Shown: piece after piece, positions 47,701-59,430 of the stretch
Layout: every line of letters starts with the position of its first letter
Position numbering within the stretch: the stretch's first letter is position 1
NCBI RefSeq assembly: GCF_020085105.1
Contig: NC_058045.1
Span: forward strand, 17,334,833-17,398,832
DNA length: 64,000 bases
Direction of reading: 5' to 3'
From: Siniperca chuatsi
Lineage: Eukaryota > Chordata > Actinopteri > Centrarchiformes > Sinipercidae
Made by a program: the position numbers and the translations under genes
Notes under the pieces: generated by a model
The model's input: the letters and a program-made list of their open reading frames with translations, nothing else
What the model was told of the DNA's origin: nothing
Databases searched by the model: none

Positions 47701-48331
47701 CGGGACGACTGTGAATAGCTTCTATTCCCTTATTTATTATTTTCCCAGCTACTTGAATGCTTCCATCTGGAATCAAGGGTCAAGACATCAATAACATAAT
47801 GTAAGAAAAAAAAATGCAAGTAAACATATGCATAAAAGCACAGTAGCCACTTATGATGTTCTGGTTTTGTCTCTTGGCCATTCTTCTCCCTGGATCATAC
47901 TGCCATACGCAGTTATAGCTGCTGGAAAACAAGCCTTTTTAAACCCAAGACCATCTCTCCTCAACAATGTGAACACAGCAAACATCATTATTGGCCAGAC
48001 TGCAAGAACTGCCAAGTTCTCGGACTTGGTGGAACACAACCTTAAACTAAATAAACCTCAGAGAGAGAAAATGGCTCAGTGGTTTGAGATTAAGCTGTGG
48101 TGTGTCAGATAAATTCAACTAAATTTAATTTAATTTTCATTCACATTTTCATTCACAAGTCTTTTAAATGCACATAATGAACATATGATAAGGTGGCATA
48201 ACAATCTACCATACAGTATACGCACAGCCACAGGTGGACAACCGAACAATGATGACAAAATACTGCTGATTTACTGCCTTCATCTTTTCATGTCATAAAG
48301 CCTCTCTTACATTACTTCTCTCTCATCCTTC
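44771..48331. other. No gene seen
   Basis: Frames up to 95 codons without domains. The segment 47,460-47,760, rich in balanced-composition and AT-rich homeodomain-like words, is a weak candidate for conserved non-coding DNA. No repeats were recognised apart from short A and T runs. Confidence 0.45.

Positions 48332-48389
<58 letters not shown>
48332..48389 (+). repeat. (CT)n microsatellite
   Basis: About 58 bases of CT dinucleotides with one TTT interruption near 48,352. Purine/pyrimidine mirror character. Confidence 0.95.
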
Positions 48390-48390
<1 letters not shown>

Positions 48391-49475
48391 ATACAAGTAA
48401 CACAGCCCGGATTCTGCTGTTGCTCCTGCTACTGCTGCTGCTGCTCAAAAGTTGCAGCATGAGCCACAGGCAAGGCTGTGCCACTTACACTCATGTTTAT
48501 AGTCTTGGTTTTATTATACACCTCCCCATAAGGCAGCCCTCAGAGACGATGACACCCCAGACACCTATTTAAAGGGCTTGGTGAGCTGCAGATGACAGAG
48601 CCCAGGCAGTGGCAGGTTGTCATCTGCAGGCCTTGTCTCTGTTTATGGACTGTTAGAGTGTTTGAACCGCAGGGTTAGTCCTGCTGCAGAGGCACCATAA
48701 CACTCCATAGGCAGACCACAAAATGAACAAAAATAAATCCTAATGAAGCCCTCTTGTCCATCCGAAGGCTAGGAGCACCATGTGTAAAGAGATAATGCAA
48801 GGGGACAGGGGGAGAAGTGGTCTGCCAGCAGGAACAATGAGAACAGGCAGAAGGGCTGTCACTACTTCGTAAAACCTGGTGATCATCCTCTGAGGTGACA
48901 GATGCTGAAGAGGTGATAGTATACTGGTGGATGTATCACAGGGCAATGCTGTTTGTTTGTGTAAGCATGAATGTGCAGGTGGGTGTGTCTATTTCTCGCT
49001 CTCTACTCTCAAACTTATATGAAACAAACATCCCTAGCAGTAATATAATGGCCAGTCAATAAACTACAAAGGATTCATAAACACGACAAAGAATTGTTTA
49101 AAGTCGCTTCATTATTCTTGGGTTCGGAGTCCTCCTGTCAGCATATAAACTTCAAATTAGCAAGTCTCCACAAACTTCCTTTATCTAACCTCTTTGTGAT
49201 CAGCTTTCAGACCTTAAATTCAGCCCTTTGTCTCACTGTGCTTATTATTCCCTGAGCCTCTGTTGAGAGGGAAGACAGCAACACACAACTCAAGGGAATG
49301 AGGAAACACATCTCAGAGGAAGGAATGAGGAAGTTAAGATTTTCTGTAAATGCTGATATGATGGACACGATTGAGAGGAAATCTTGCAGTGTTTTACTGT
49401 AAGCACGTAGGAGGTTGCTGACTCTACCTGCCACCAAACCTTAATTCAGGGAATCTGCCAGGGCACAGGCTCACC
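48390..49475. other. No gene seen
   Basis: Unique DNA containing a short CTG-type run near 48,428-48,443. Frames of 68-76 codons on the minus strand have no recognisable content. Confidence 0.5.
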
Positions 49476-49477
49476 TA

Positions 49478-49703
49478 CAGTGCATCCAGAAAGTATTCAC
49501 AGCGCTTCACGTTTTCCATAGTTTGTTATGTTGCAGCCTTATTCCAAAATGGATTAAATTCATTATTTTCCTCAAAATTCTACAAACAATACCCCATAAT
49601 GACAACCTGAAAGAAGTTTGTTTGAAATCTTTGCAAATTTATTAAAAATAAAAAACAAAAAAATCACATGTACATAAGTATTCACAGCCTTTGTCATGAC
49701 ACT
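49478..49703 (+). repeat. Left IR/DR terminal repeat of the Tc1-like element
   Basis: Contains the outer (from 49,478) and inner (49,663-49,693) direct-repeat motifs separated by about 150 bp of A-rich sequence. It pairs with the inverted right end. Confidence 0.9.
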
Positions 49704-49828
49704 CAAAATTGAGCTCAGGTGCATCCTGTTTCCACTGATCATACTTCAGATGTTTCTACAACTTGATTGGAGTCCACCTGTGGTAAATTCAGTTGATTGG
49801 ACATGATTTGGAAAGGCAAACACCTGTC

Positions 49829-49835
49829 TATATAA
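49829..49835 (+). promoter_or_regulatory. TATA box of the Tc1 transposase
   Basis: TATATAA followed by GGTCCCAC lies 43 bp before the ancestral ATG at 49,878. This is the usual position in this Tc1 group, where the transposase promoter sits between the left repeat and the gene. Confidence 0.55.
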
Positions 49836-49877
49836 GGTCCCACAGTTAAAAGTGCATGTCAGAGCACAAACCAAGCC

Positions 49878-50854
49878 ATGAAGTCCAAGGAATTGTCTGT
49901 AGACCTCTGAGACAGGATTGTATCAAGGCACAGATCTGGGGAAGGGTACAGAAAAATTTCTGCAGCATTGAAGGTCCCAGTGAGCACAGTGGCCTCCATC
50001 ATCCCTAAATGGAAGAAGTTTGCAACAACCAGGACTCTTCGTAGAGCTAGCCGCCCGGCCAAACTGAGCGATTGGAGGAGAAGGGCCTTAGTCAGGGAGG
50101 TGACCAAGAACTATCACTCTGACAGAGCGCCAGCGTTTCTGTGGAGAAAGTAGAACCTTCCAGAAGAACAACCATCTCTGCAGCACTCCACCAATCAGGC
50201 CTGTATGGTAGAGTGGCCAGATGGAAGCCACTCCTCAGTAAAAGGCGCATGACAACCCACCTGGAGTTTGCCAAAAGGCACCTGAAGGACTCTCAGACCA
50301 TGAGAAACAAAATTATCTGGTCTGATGAAACAAAGATTGAACTCATGCGTCATGTCTGGAGGAAACCAGGCACCGCTCATCACCTGGCCAATACCGTCCC
50401 TACAGTGAAGCATGGTGGTGGCAGCATCATGCTGTGGGGATGTTTTTCAGCGGCAGGAACTGGGAGACTAGTCAGGATCTAGGGAAAGATGAATGAAGCA
50501 ATGTACAGAGATATCTTTGATGAAAGCATGCTCCAGAGCGCTCTGGACCTGAGGCTGGGGTGAAGGTTCATCTTCTAACAGGACAACAACCCTAAGCACA
50601 CAGCCAAGATAAAAAAAGGAGTGGCTACGGGTCAACTCTGTGAATGTCCTTGAGTGGCCCAGCCAGAGCTCAGACTTGAACCAGATCTCTCCACAGATCT
50701 GAAAATGGCTGTGCACCGACGCTCCCCATTTAACCTGATGGAGCTTGAGAGGTCCTGCAAAGAAGAATGGGAGAAACGGCCCAAAAAGCTTGTAGCATCA
50801 TACTCAAAAATACTGAGTATTGAGCAAAGGCTGTGTATACTTATGTACATGTGA
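49878..50854 (+). pseudogene. Tc1-like transposase, multiply broken
   Basis: The ancestral protein would bind the IR/DR ends and catalyse cut-and-paste transposition through a DDE triad. Reading from the ATG at 49,878, a TGA stops it at codon 11 (49,908-49,910). The same frame then gives the N-terminal helix-turn-helix region (VPVSTVASIIPKWKK, near 49,974-50,018). A frameshift after REVTKN moves the reading to the 50,141-50,482 frame, which holds [15 protein letters not shown] and the first catalytic Asp in WSDET. About five codons of FGLNAK-like sequence are missing before [11 protein letters not shown] at about 50,480-50,482 ends this part, and TGA and TAA follow shortly. The second Asp survives in QDNNPKHT. 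A deletion near 50,690 removes the segment with the catalytic Glu (normally after DLNP). The C-terminal frame 50,654-50,854 remains recognisable. Not functional. Confidence 0.95.
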
Positions 50855-51038
50855 TTTTTTTTTCTTCTTTTTTTTTTATAAATTTGCAAAGATTTCAAAC
50901 TTCTTTCACGTTGTCATTATGGGGTATTGTTTGGAGAATTTTGAGGAAAATAATGACTTTAATCCATTTTGGAATAAGGCTGTAACATAACAAAATGTGG
51001 GAAAAGTGAAACGCTGTGAATACTTTCCAGACGCATTG
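50825..51038 (-). repeat. Right IR/DR terminal repeat of the Tc1-like element
   Basis: Inverted partner of the left end. The inner motif is at 50,825-50,855 and the outer ends at 51,038. A poly(T)-rich stretch (50,853-50,879) lies just after the inner motif. Confidence 0.9.
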
Positions 51039-51040
51039 TA

Positions 51041-51899
51041 TTTCCCACCTGTCATCCCTCTGCTACCTCTGGACACCCACCCCCAACCTAATGGCCTAAT
51101 GGAGGATTGAAGCCACTGTAAAGTCTACTATGACATGGTTTATCAATATGTGAGGGGATGTTGTACTAGATCACTGGTTAAAGTAAAGTCATTGGTATGT
51201 TGGTTAGAAGGGCCACCATCTGGACAACAAAGAAAAAATTAAATTATATTAAGTCTTAATCACCCTCTATTGTAACCTTCATTTCTTTTCATTCTCGCTT
51301 CACTGTATTACTAAATAATTTCATCACCCTTTTGATTTACGAGAGCAATAGTCGCAGCTCTACAACTACACCTCAGCTGCACCCCCACCACCATCATCTC
51401 CCTTCACCTTTATCAGAGAACATGTGGACAGAGGCTCAGTGAAAGAGGGCACAGAAAACAGGCAGGCTGAGGAGGGAGGTAATTTCTGCTGTCTCACCTC
51501 AGCGCTTTCCTCATTCAACTCTGATTAGCTCCAATAATGTATCTCAGCCTTTTCAGCTGTTCAAAAGGATGGGGGCTGAAAGGAAGTGAGCGAGAGGGGC
51601 AAGATGGTGAAGAATACGTCCCCTCCCTCACAACTCTTCCACACCATTAATCTTTCTTTTCTCGCTGCCGTCTTGAGAAAGTGATTATGGTGACTTAATT
51701 ATATTTGAGGAGTTTCTCTACATTGTATATATTTTACCTTATATTTTTACCTTATAAGAGGACTTGTCAAAATTTGGAAATGTAGATTAGCAGCATTTCT
51801 CCTGTGCCACTCAAACCTCAGGGATGACGTCTGAAGTGGCAATGACTTGCATAAATCTTTTTTGTGACTGCATGGATTCAATCAAACATGTGAATATAA
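51041..51899. other. No gene seen between Tc1 and the next repeat
   Basis: Unique sequence with no long frames. Includes C/T-rich and A/T-rich stretches, with no recognisable signals. Confidence 0.5.
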
Positions 51900-52510
51900 C
51901 ATTTGAGTAATATAATGCTAACATACTGATGTTTAGTAGGTATAATGTTTAGTGTTAGCATGCGCTAATTAGCACTAAACCGTAAACCCTAGTATAGCTA
52001 TACAAATTATAGGTGATACTGATGGGGATATCATTGGTTTTGCAGGTATTTGATCATAAACCAAAGTATTGAACAAATTAATGTTTGACCTGATGATGGC
52101 GTTTGATAAAAGTCAGGGCAATATCAAAGTTATGAGTGGGACATCGATCGTCTGCAATCTATCCAATAGTTTTCACTCAAAACCACAAATGCCAACCTCA
52201 TGGTGGCACTAGAGGAAACATTATGGAACCACAAAAGTCATTAGGTACACTGACTGAAAACAATGACTGCCTGTACAAATTTTTTGTAAGTCCCTCAACT
52301 AAATGTTGAGATATTTTACCAAATAAGTGAAAACCTTGACCTCTGGGCTGCTGGTGCTAGAGGAAAAGTTGATTACCAAAGTCTGTAGAATTTATCCTCT
52401 GGGGAACTTGAATATCTGTTAAAAAAAAAAAAAGTGTCATGGCAATCCAATAGTTGCTGAGATACGTCAACATTGCATCCCTAGAGCCATGCCATTAGCA
52501 TGGCTACCAA
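51900..52510 (-). repeat. Percomorph interspersed repeat, copy B (inverted relative to 21.7 kb)
   Basis: Read on the minus strand it carries the same ordered phrases as copy A: GACTTTTGTGGTTCC, TCTAGTGCCACCATGAGGTT and ATTTGTGGTTTTGAGTG, then TGTTTAGTGCTAATTAGC and TAACA-type words. It is longer than copy A because the left module (TGCTGGTGCTAGAGG and GTGTCATGGCAATCC on the plus strand) is repeated, which suggests partial internal duplication of the unit. An A13 run lies near 52,421-52,433. No coding sequence. Confidence 0.6.
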
Positions 52511-55500
52511 TTTACAAATTTTACCAATCCTGTTTTGTTTTCTAAGTTTTGACCACTAAATGCCATGTAGAAGAAACGAAATGACTGCTGGCTTCCTGTA
52601 TAATGATAATATGCATGCAAACACTGCAACCACTATTGATGAAGACAGAGCCAGCAAGGGGGCATTTTTGAATAACAATGATTAACAATCATTACTTATT
52701 AAGATAAAGATTGGAAGTCTGAAAGTCTCTGTAGACTTCAAAATCAAGATTTAGATCGTTACCATCTCCTTTCTTTCTCACAGCCTGAGCAATGTGCACA
52801 CTCTCTCATATAATTTGTTCACTCCACCTTTTAAAAGTTTTCATGGATATTTTTCAGCAAAAGTCACAGTGATAGACAGCCATACAAGGGTGATTATCAA
52901 GAGAAGAATTGATTTATACAGAGCCACATGAATCTAAAAGGCTGTAGGATTTTCTCATGGCTGATTCATTCATAGTATGAATATAAGAGCCCTAATACAA
53001 AATTAGGTGTGTAACTATGGAATACTCAAAGAATATGTTGAATGTTGATAATATTAGCAAGGGAGAATGACTGTTCTCTCCATCAGAATGTGTTTGGAAT
53101 GACGTACCACTCCCCCTAGCAAATGGTCTCATAGGCATGCATAAATGCAAAGGGACACAATGTACAAAAACACATGCAACACGCACAATGTCCACAGGAT
53201 ACCCACTGGTCATCAAGTACTGTCTCTTTCCTTCAGCTCAGACAAAAGCTTGTGACATGTTCATTAAGCAGCAGGGATCCCATTACTGCACTCAACAGCC
53301 TCCCTGTCACAATGCTCACACATAATTAGTTACACATGCAGCCTCAGGAATGCTAATTGTTGCTCTCCTCCCCTTACTCACAAATTTCTTTCTATACCGT
53401 TTCTCACATCCTCTTTCTTTCCCCTCGTTTGTTCACTCTGCAGGTGGCATAGTGTGCCACTTTCAGACTGTCAAAGTTGTTCAGCAATGCTTTCAAATTA
53501 CAGTTTAAATTTCCCCACTGAGAACCTATTAACTTCATAATGGAGACAGAGAGAGAGAGAGACAGAGAGACAGAGTGAGACTAAAAGACAGGGAAAAGTA
53601 GGAATGACAGGCTGGAGGGCTTAGACTTTAGTCACTTTTAGAAGCCAAATGTGTTATTCACGTGTCCTGGAAGAACACTTCTTTTATCCCTCCCCTCATC
53701 GCTTTCTGTCTCCCTCTCACTCTATCATCCATCGCTCGCTGCTTCTATAAGGGAATAGGTCAGCAAAAACTGTATACTGATGAGGTGATGGTCAGCGAGA
53801 GGGGCCAATGTAATTGCATAGCTCCTCAGTCTCTTGACTTTTTGCAGTTATTGAGGGATATTGAGTCCAGTCCTGTATGATAATGATCTTGTCTCTTTTG
53901 TTTTTGAAACCAGAAAGCCAAGAATTTGGTCTGAAGCATCATGAAGCAGCAGAGCCTGGAAACACATTATTAACTAACGGTGAATGGAAAACAAACTGTG
54001 GATTCATTAATTTATTGTTTGTTTGTTTGTCTACGCAAAGTCCCATTTGGTGCTGTCTGCAGCCAGCCTTCCCATCTCTACTAATTGATTCTTAATGAGC
54101 CATGATGAACTATAGTACTTTAACACTGATTAGGGACAAAACGCAATAGACACAAATGGTTCTATTTTTGGGAGAAATTGCTTTGTCTGCTAGAAATGAA
54201 TTGCTGTATTTATACTGTAGAACACAGTTTGGAAATTAAATGTATCCATGGTTTTGTCTGTGGTAAAACACCCTTTACCAAAGAAACAAGCTGCTGAATT
54301 TACAATTTCAAGTGTTCTAGTTCTAGTTCTAGTGGCATCATTAGAAAGGGTTAACTACCCTAAAAAGAGACTAGTGTTTATACTTAATGGAGGCATAATG
54401 GTCATGTCAGCACTTATGGGAGAGAAGCATGAGAACATGTGGATCAGAATAAGATCAGAATAAGCCCATTGCAACATTCACACTATCCTGCAACAGGTCA
54501 GGTTGTTCTGTTCTGTTTTAGAAAAGATTTGTATTAAGATATTGGATCTCCTGAATGAATCCTCTGCATGCTTACCCTCACCTTTTTCTAATCATAAATA
54601 CTACTTTTACCTTAAAACAAAGTCTCAACTGTTATTTAAAGGGTTGATTCAGATTTGTTTTGGAGTCTGTTTAAAATTAGCAAAATATCCCCAGGAATTG
54701 TGAAAAATAATTTCCACTGCCACTTTACCACTCTCCAGCTAACGAGAGGCTCCCACTCTGGTAGCATTGCTAACGTTGTGACCAGAAGTATAATGTTGTA
54801 AGCTAACTAGAAAGTGCTACCACAAGTTAACTTTAGCTTACAGGTAGAGCACGATTACCAAATATTTCTCCTGAAATAACATCAAAAATTATTAACAGGC
54901 TGTACATGTGTTTATGTTAGTGACAGCGGTGTGAGAGGCAAAGTGAAATGTAAGGGTGTGTAAGGCGATGCGACATGTAAGGGTGTGTAACACAAAGAGA
55001 CAATTTCATACAGGTGGAATGATAACAGCGACCACTCGCGTCACTCTTACATTGTAGATATGGGTGTGTGAGTATTGTGTTGTAGACTTGAAAAAAATCT
55101 GAACCATACCATTCAAATTTGTGGAGAAAAGCTTTCTTGTCCCCAGATGGGAGTTGTGTGCCCACAAGGCAACTGTGTGAACAGAGTTCCCACAATATGA
55201 TAAATACCAGTACTATTCACACAGAAACCAAAAATCATGCTCCCTGCTTTCTCTTTCACCAATAAAATATGACACACCAAAAATATTATACCTCATTATC
55301 ACAGGATCCTGCTCTTTTCTTTTTTCTGTTACTTCCCCATGTGCATATTCACCTGTAAAGTGTGTGAAATGCAAAATATCATCCTACAGTATGACAGCAG
55401 CTTTAACTCAGCAGGGGAGGATCAAAATTGATTAATCTGCTCTACAACATGCAGTTTCACTGAATTATCAAACTAGCAAAATCATACACACGCAGTAAGG

Positions 55501-56850
55501 GGTATCTGGTAATTTCAGGAAAAGGCTGACAGTTCTGAAGGCATTCCAGCTAATTCACTACGACCAGAATATCAGCCCCCTGCCATCACACATGGTTAAC
55601 TAACAGTATGGCTCAACCTACAGAACCGGTTGTCATGTGAAATTCTGGCTTAACAACTGATCTTTCTAAATTCAGCCACTCGTCACATTTCATTCAGTTC
55701 TTGATTGCAGACAACCTGTACCATGTAGTGGTGTTGAGGGGTGGACAAAGATGAGATGCATACTGTATGTTTCCATGGCAACTACTATACCCATAAGCCT
55801 TGCCACCGCTCAACTAATTACACAATCAGACTTGTTCTTTTATGTCCATTCCACTGTCACTCTTTTCAGCGATGATTTCACCCAAATCGTGGCTAGTGGT
55901 GTGCTCTATCACCTCCTTCCATTGGACTCACTCTTGCAAAGATGCTGACATGGTAGTTATTCAAGATAAAATTGAAATAGTTTCCTTGCAGATTGTTGAT
56001 CTGTTGAGATGATAGTGCTGTATTGACCAATATCTCAGCCTTGTATCCTTAAATTCTTTTGGTCTTTTACAAATTTCAAAATGCAAATTTAGTTTTACAT
56101 TTCATGAAGTCTCTATAAGAGTGAAACCATACAGTTTGAGCTATTTTGAAATATTGGGTTGCTCAAATAAAGCTCTATATCAAAGGATTTTTGACAAAAT
56201 CTCTTTAATGTTGATTATTCAAAAGCATTTTTTACTACAATAAGGAACATATTTGAAAAAAAATAAAGGAAAAATGTGGATGAAATAAACATCACTACCA
56301 TACATATTGACTGATGCAGTATGTAGTTCTAGTAGTTAAGATAAAGACAACATTTAATTATAAATGTGTACATCTTTTTTTTTGTATAGGGTCATATGAT
56401 TCGGTCCAGTATTAGGAATGAAAATCGGAATATCTCTGTTACTTATGTAAATGGAATTATTATGTCAAGTTGTAGAATCTTTTGACGTAATATCTTTGAT
56501 TGATTTAAGATACTAATTGGTTAAGCACTAATTGGTGATTTTTTCAGTTAAACCAATTCAGCCATGGCAGATTAAGACACAAAAATAAAATGCTAATTGA
56601 GGATGAGAGCAAGTAGTTGTCAGCCACTTCCTAACATAGTTATATTTTAATGAAAATGCATGCAACAGTATAGCATACAACATGGTTTTGTTCTCTGCAC
56701 TCAGACAGTAAGATCTTATTGTAAAGGAAAGCTTTCTGAGATGTTCTTAAGAGAGAGGGAAGCAAGTTCAGCTATTTAAAAAGTCATTTTTATTTCCAGT
56801 TTGTAGTTGTTCCACTGCTGTTCTTCTGGTGTGGGTCTCAATACTAATTA
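52511..56850. other. No gene seen; about 4.3 kb of unique DNA
   Basis: Includes a GA-rich tract at 53,546-53,580 and two imperfect copies of ATGTAAGGGTGTGTAA at about 54,948-54,985. The longest frame is 92 codons (54,917-55,195, minus), which overlaps that short repeat. No host exon was recognised. Confidence 0.5.
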
Positions 56851-57273
56851 GAGTCAAGTTTCTGGCCACCTGAAAAATAGTCCAATATTCATTCTTCTTT
56901 TCCAGCCTTTTTTGCTCTCTACCAGCTCCTGAGTGAAATATCTGGCCCTTTAGCTGCTAAATACTCCACTGTGTTCACCAGCTAGCTGCAGATGTTGTCT
57001 GTCTGCTGTTTGGTAGCATACAGTGTGTTCTTAGAGCCTTTTTCGCCGAAAACAGCTGCCAGCCTCTGGATACAACGCTGATGGGAGCGGTGAGAGTGAA
57101 GTTGGGGGATGTAAAACCAAAACAACCAATTACTGCTAACAATTCTGCTCTAAAGAGCTGAGGGGAACTGCAAAGTCGAGTGATAATTATCTGTGGGTTT
57201 GTCACTGCGTGCGACCCCTTTCAGTTAGTTTGATCTACTGGTAATATAAAATGACTGATTATAGCAGCTTTAA
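56851..57273 (+). repeat. Interspersed repeat family R2, copy 2
   Basis: Collinear with 27,625-28,057 on the same strand from GAGTCAAGTTTCTGGCCA through TCTGTGGGTTTGTCACTGCG to the terminal GCAGCTTTAA. The two copies differ at many sites and by several small indels, so they are old independent insertions or a shared ancestral family rather than a recent duplication. Non-coding; the 76-codon minus frame 56,975-57,205 is spurious. Confidence 0.6.
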
Positions 57274-58884
57274 GTATTAATAATTGTAACTTAGAGGTCC
57301 AAAGTGCAAACATCACTGAGTTATTCCCTAATAACGACAAATAACAAATGATAATGACCAGGGTCTGCTAGATGTTCCTGTAGTATGACTCTGTACATTC
57401 ATGCCGGAGGTTACAGCCTTGGTGTGGGTTGAGGTGTCTTGTTTTAAAAGACGGGCTGTTTCACTGATGTACTGTACCTGCAGTAGTTGGGACACTAAGA
57501 GATAAGCAGTCCCTGATGCCTAGGAAAAACTGTGTTGGTGGTCCATCTCTGTGATGTATTAATTGAAAGACAAGGGGTAGACACTTGCTGTGTATGTCAC
57601 AACCAACAACAAACAAAGTCAGCTCTGACCCTCCTTCTCATCTCTCTTTCTCTCACATGTATCCTTCTTACACCGCTGAGATATGTCCCTCAGGAATTGG
57701 TAAAGATAGTGTATGTAGGTTACTGTAACCTATATGAGTAGCACCATCCACAGGCATCGTAGTCAGTAACTGTCAGGAAGCATGTTTCATCGCCTACACA
57801 GTCTTATATCACATCTGTGTTTTGCACTCATCTCATAACCTTGCTTTCAGAGATCCCCAGCAGTGTATGAGACAACAGTGTCACCAATGGGCGGAAGAGC
57901 AATCTACACTCTACCTCTTCATGTGCGGTCAGGCTCCTGGACACTGTACAGGTGAAAATGTATTTTTACATCATTGATGCTACTCCCGCACCTGAACATA
58001 TCACTTCTGAAACATGCAGAACCTGTGCTCTTCATGCTGAGTGATTAATACAGCCAGCCATATGCCAAGCAAATAGACATGGTGGAGTTTAAAAGAACAA
58101 GAAAGGAAGAGGATTGTGAATAATTCATTTTTCTGTTGCACTTCTCATTATTGTAATTACACAGCCATTGTTCTTTGACAGGGAGGAAATGTAAAAATTA
58201 CAATTTAGGCAGTGAAATTGTCATTTGTAGCAGTAATTGACACTAATAAAATGATTTTCCCTTCTTTCCCCTTGGATCATATGCTAATCAAAATGTGAAG
58301 TATTAAAGAAGACACTAACGGGCATGATAAGCAGCTAATGAAAGAGGGGAGGCAAGTGGAACAGTAATAGACATACTCCCGCTAATAAGTTCCTGTTCAT
58401 TAGAGCATGCAAACTGTACCCTCCTCCTGTCTTGTCTGTTTCTTCTGACTGACAGCTTTGACAGCCTTTCCTGTCAAAGGGAGACTTTTGACCGCATCCT
58501 CAAATAAAACATTAATATTTCACAGTACCACTAAGCAAGTTATAAGCCTCTTTATAAATGGATCAGTAGTGTACTATTATTGGAGGTTGACATAAGCCTC
58601 TACTTGACTCTCTATTTAAAAATAGATGAAACTGCCTATAATGCCAGCTTTTTGATGACATTTTCTTGTGTCTGGGATGTCTTCACTGCCTCTCATGATG
58701 TTGGTAGGCTGACTCACACAGAGTGGAGTTGATATGACAGACTTTGATCTTTCCCACTCTCTCTCTCCCTTTTGCTATTCCCCCAGTGGACTTCTGCATA
58801 TGTCGACCCACATCCACCCTGAAAAAGCAGAACGAAGATCCATGAAATGAGATGCCAAATACTAGGCTCTCCTTGTGACATGGC

Positions 58885-58906
58885 AAAAAAAAAAAAAAAA
58901 AAAAAA
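58885..58906 (+). repeat. A22 homopolymer
   Basis: Twenty-two uninterrupted A bases, followed by a second A-rich stretch at 58,923-58,940. Upstream sequence was not recognised as a retroelement, so it is listed only as a homopolymer. Confidence 0.9.
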
Positions 58907-59387
58907 GTGATAGAGGAAGAACAAAAAAAAAGAAAAGAAAATGAGAAGCAGGCCTAACTATTGGCCATAATGAGAAGTGTGTGACATTAGTTCGCTGCTG
59001 ATGGGCGTATTAATCTTACTGCAATAAACTCTGGTCAGGCATTCACAGTGGGGCGGCACCAAACGCGGTCCCAAATTACACCCTGGAGGCACTTTACCCT
59101 TTAAAAAGAGGATGGGAAACTGCTGCAAAAAATCCCGAAAATAGCACCTGTGTTGCAAATAAGCAGTAGACGGGCTGCGGGGAGGGCCAGAGGCGACTTT
59201 TCCGTAACCCGTGCAGGTAGGACGATGTCAGAGAGTCGCAGGAAGATCAGGAGTGGTGGGTTTTACCATTAGGACTGCGTTCTGGTGTGCATGGGGAGAT
59301 GAGGGGAGCTCTCAGAGATAATCTTGCTAATACTGAATTCGCTCATTACCTCTGAAGCTGAACTGTGGGCGTGAGTCCAAGTCACGC

Positions 59388-59392
<5 letters not shown>

Positions 59393-59427
<35 letters not shown>
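59393..59427 (+). repeat. (CA)17 microsatellite
   Basis: About 35 bases of uninterrupted CA, preceded by related CGCACA units. Creates a Cys-Val run in an antisense frame that is not a gene. Confidence 0.95.

Positions 59428-59430
<3 letters not shown>

Larger units (their letters stand above)
49478..51038 (+). mobile_element. Tc1-like transposon, full length (1561 bp), inactive
   Basis: Terminal inverted repeats of about 215-225 bp begin CAGTGCATCCAGAAAGTATT at 49,478 and end, inverted, with CAATGCGTCTGGAAAGTATT at 51,038. A TA lies directly outside each end (49,476-49,477 and 51,039-51,040), the target duplication of Tc1/mariner insertion. Each TIR has an outer and an inner copy of an AAGTATTCACAGC-type motif (inner copies 49,663-49,693 and 50,825-50,855), the IR/DR arrangement found in fish Tc1 elements such as Sleeping Beauty relatives. 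The internal gene is a pseudogene. All boundaries survive, so it is a complete but dead copy. Confidence 0.95.
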
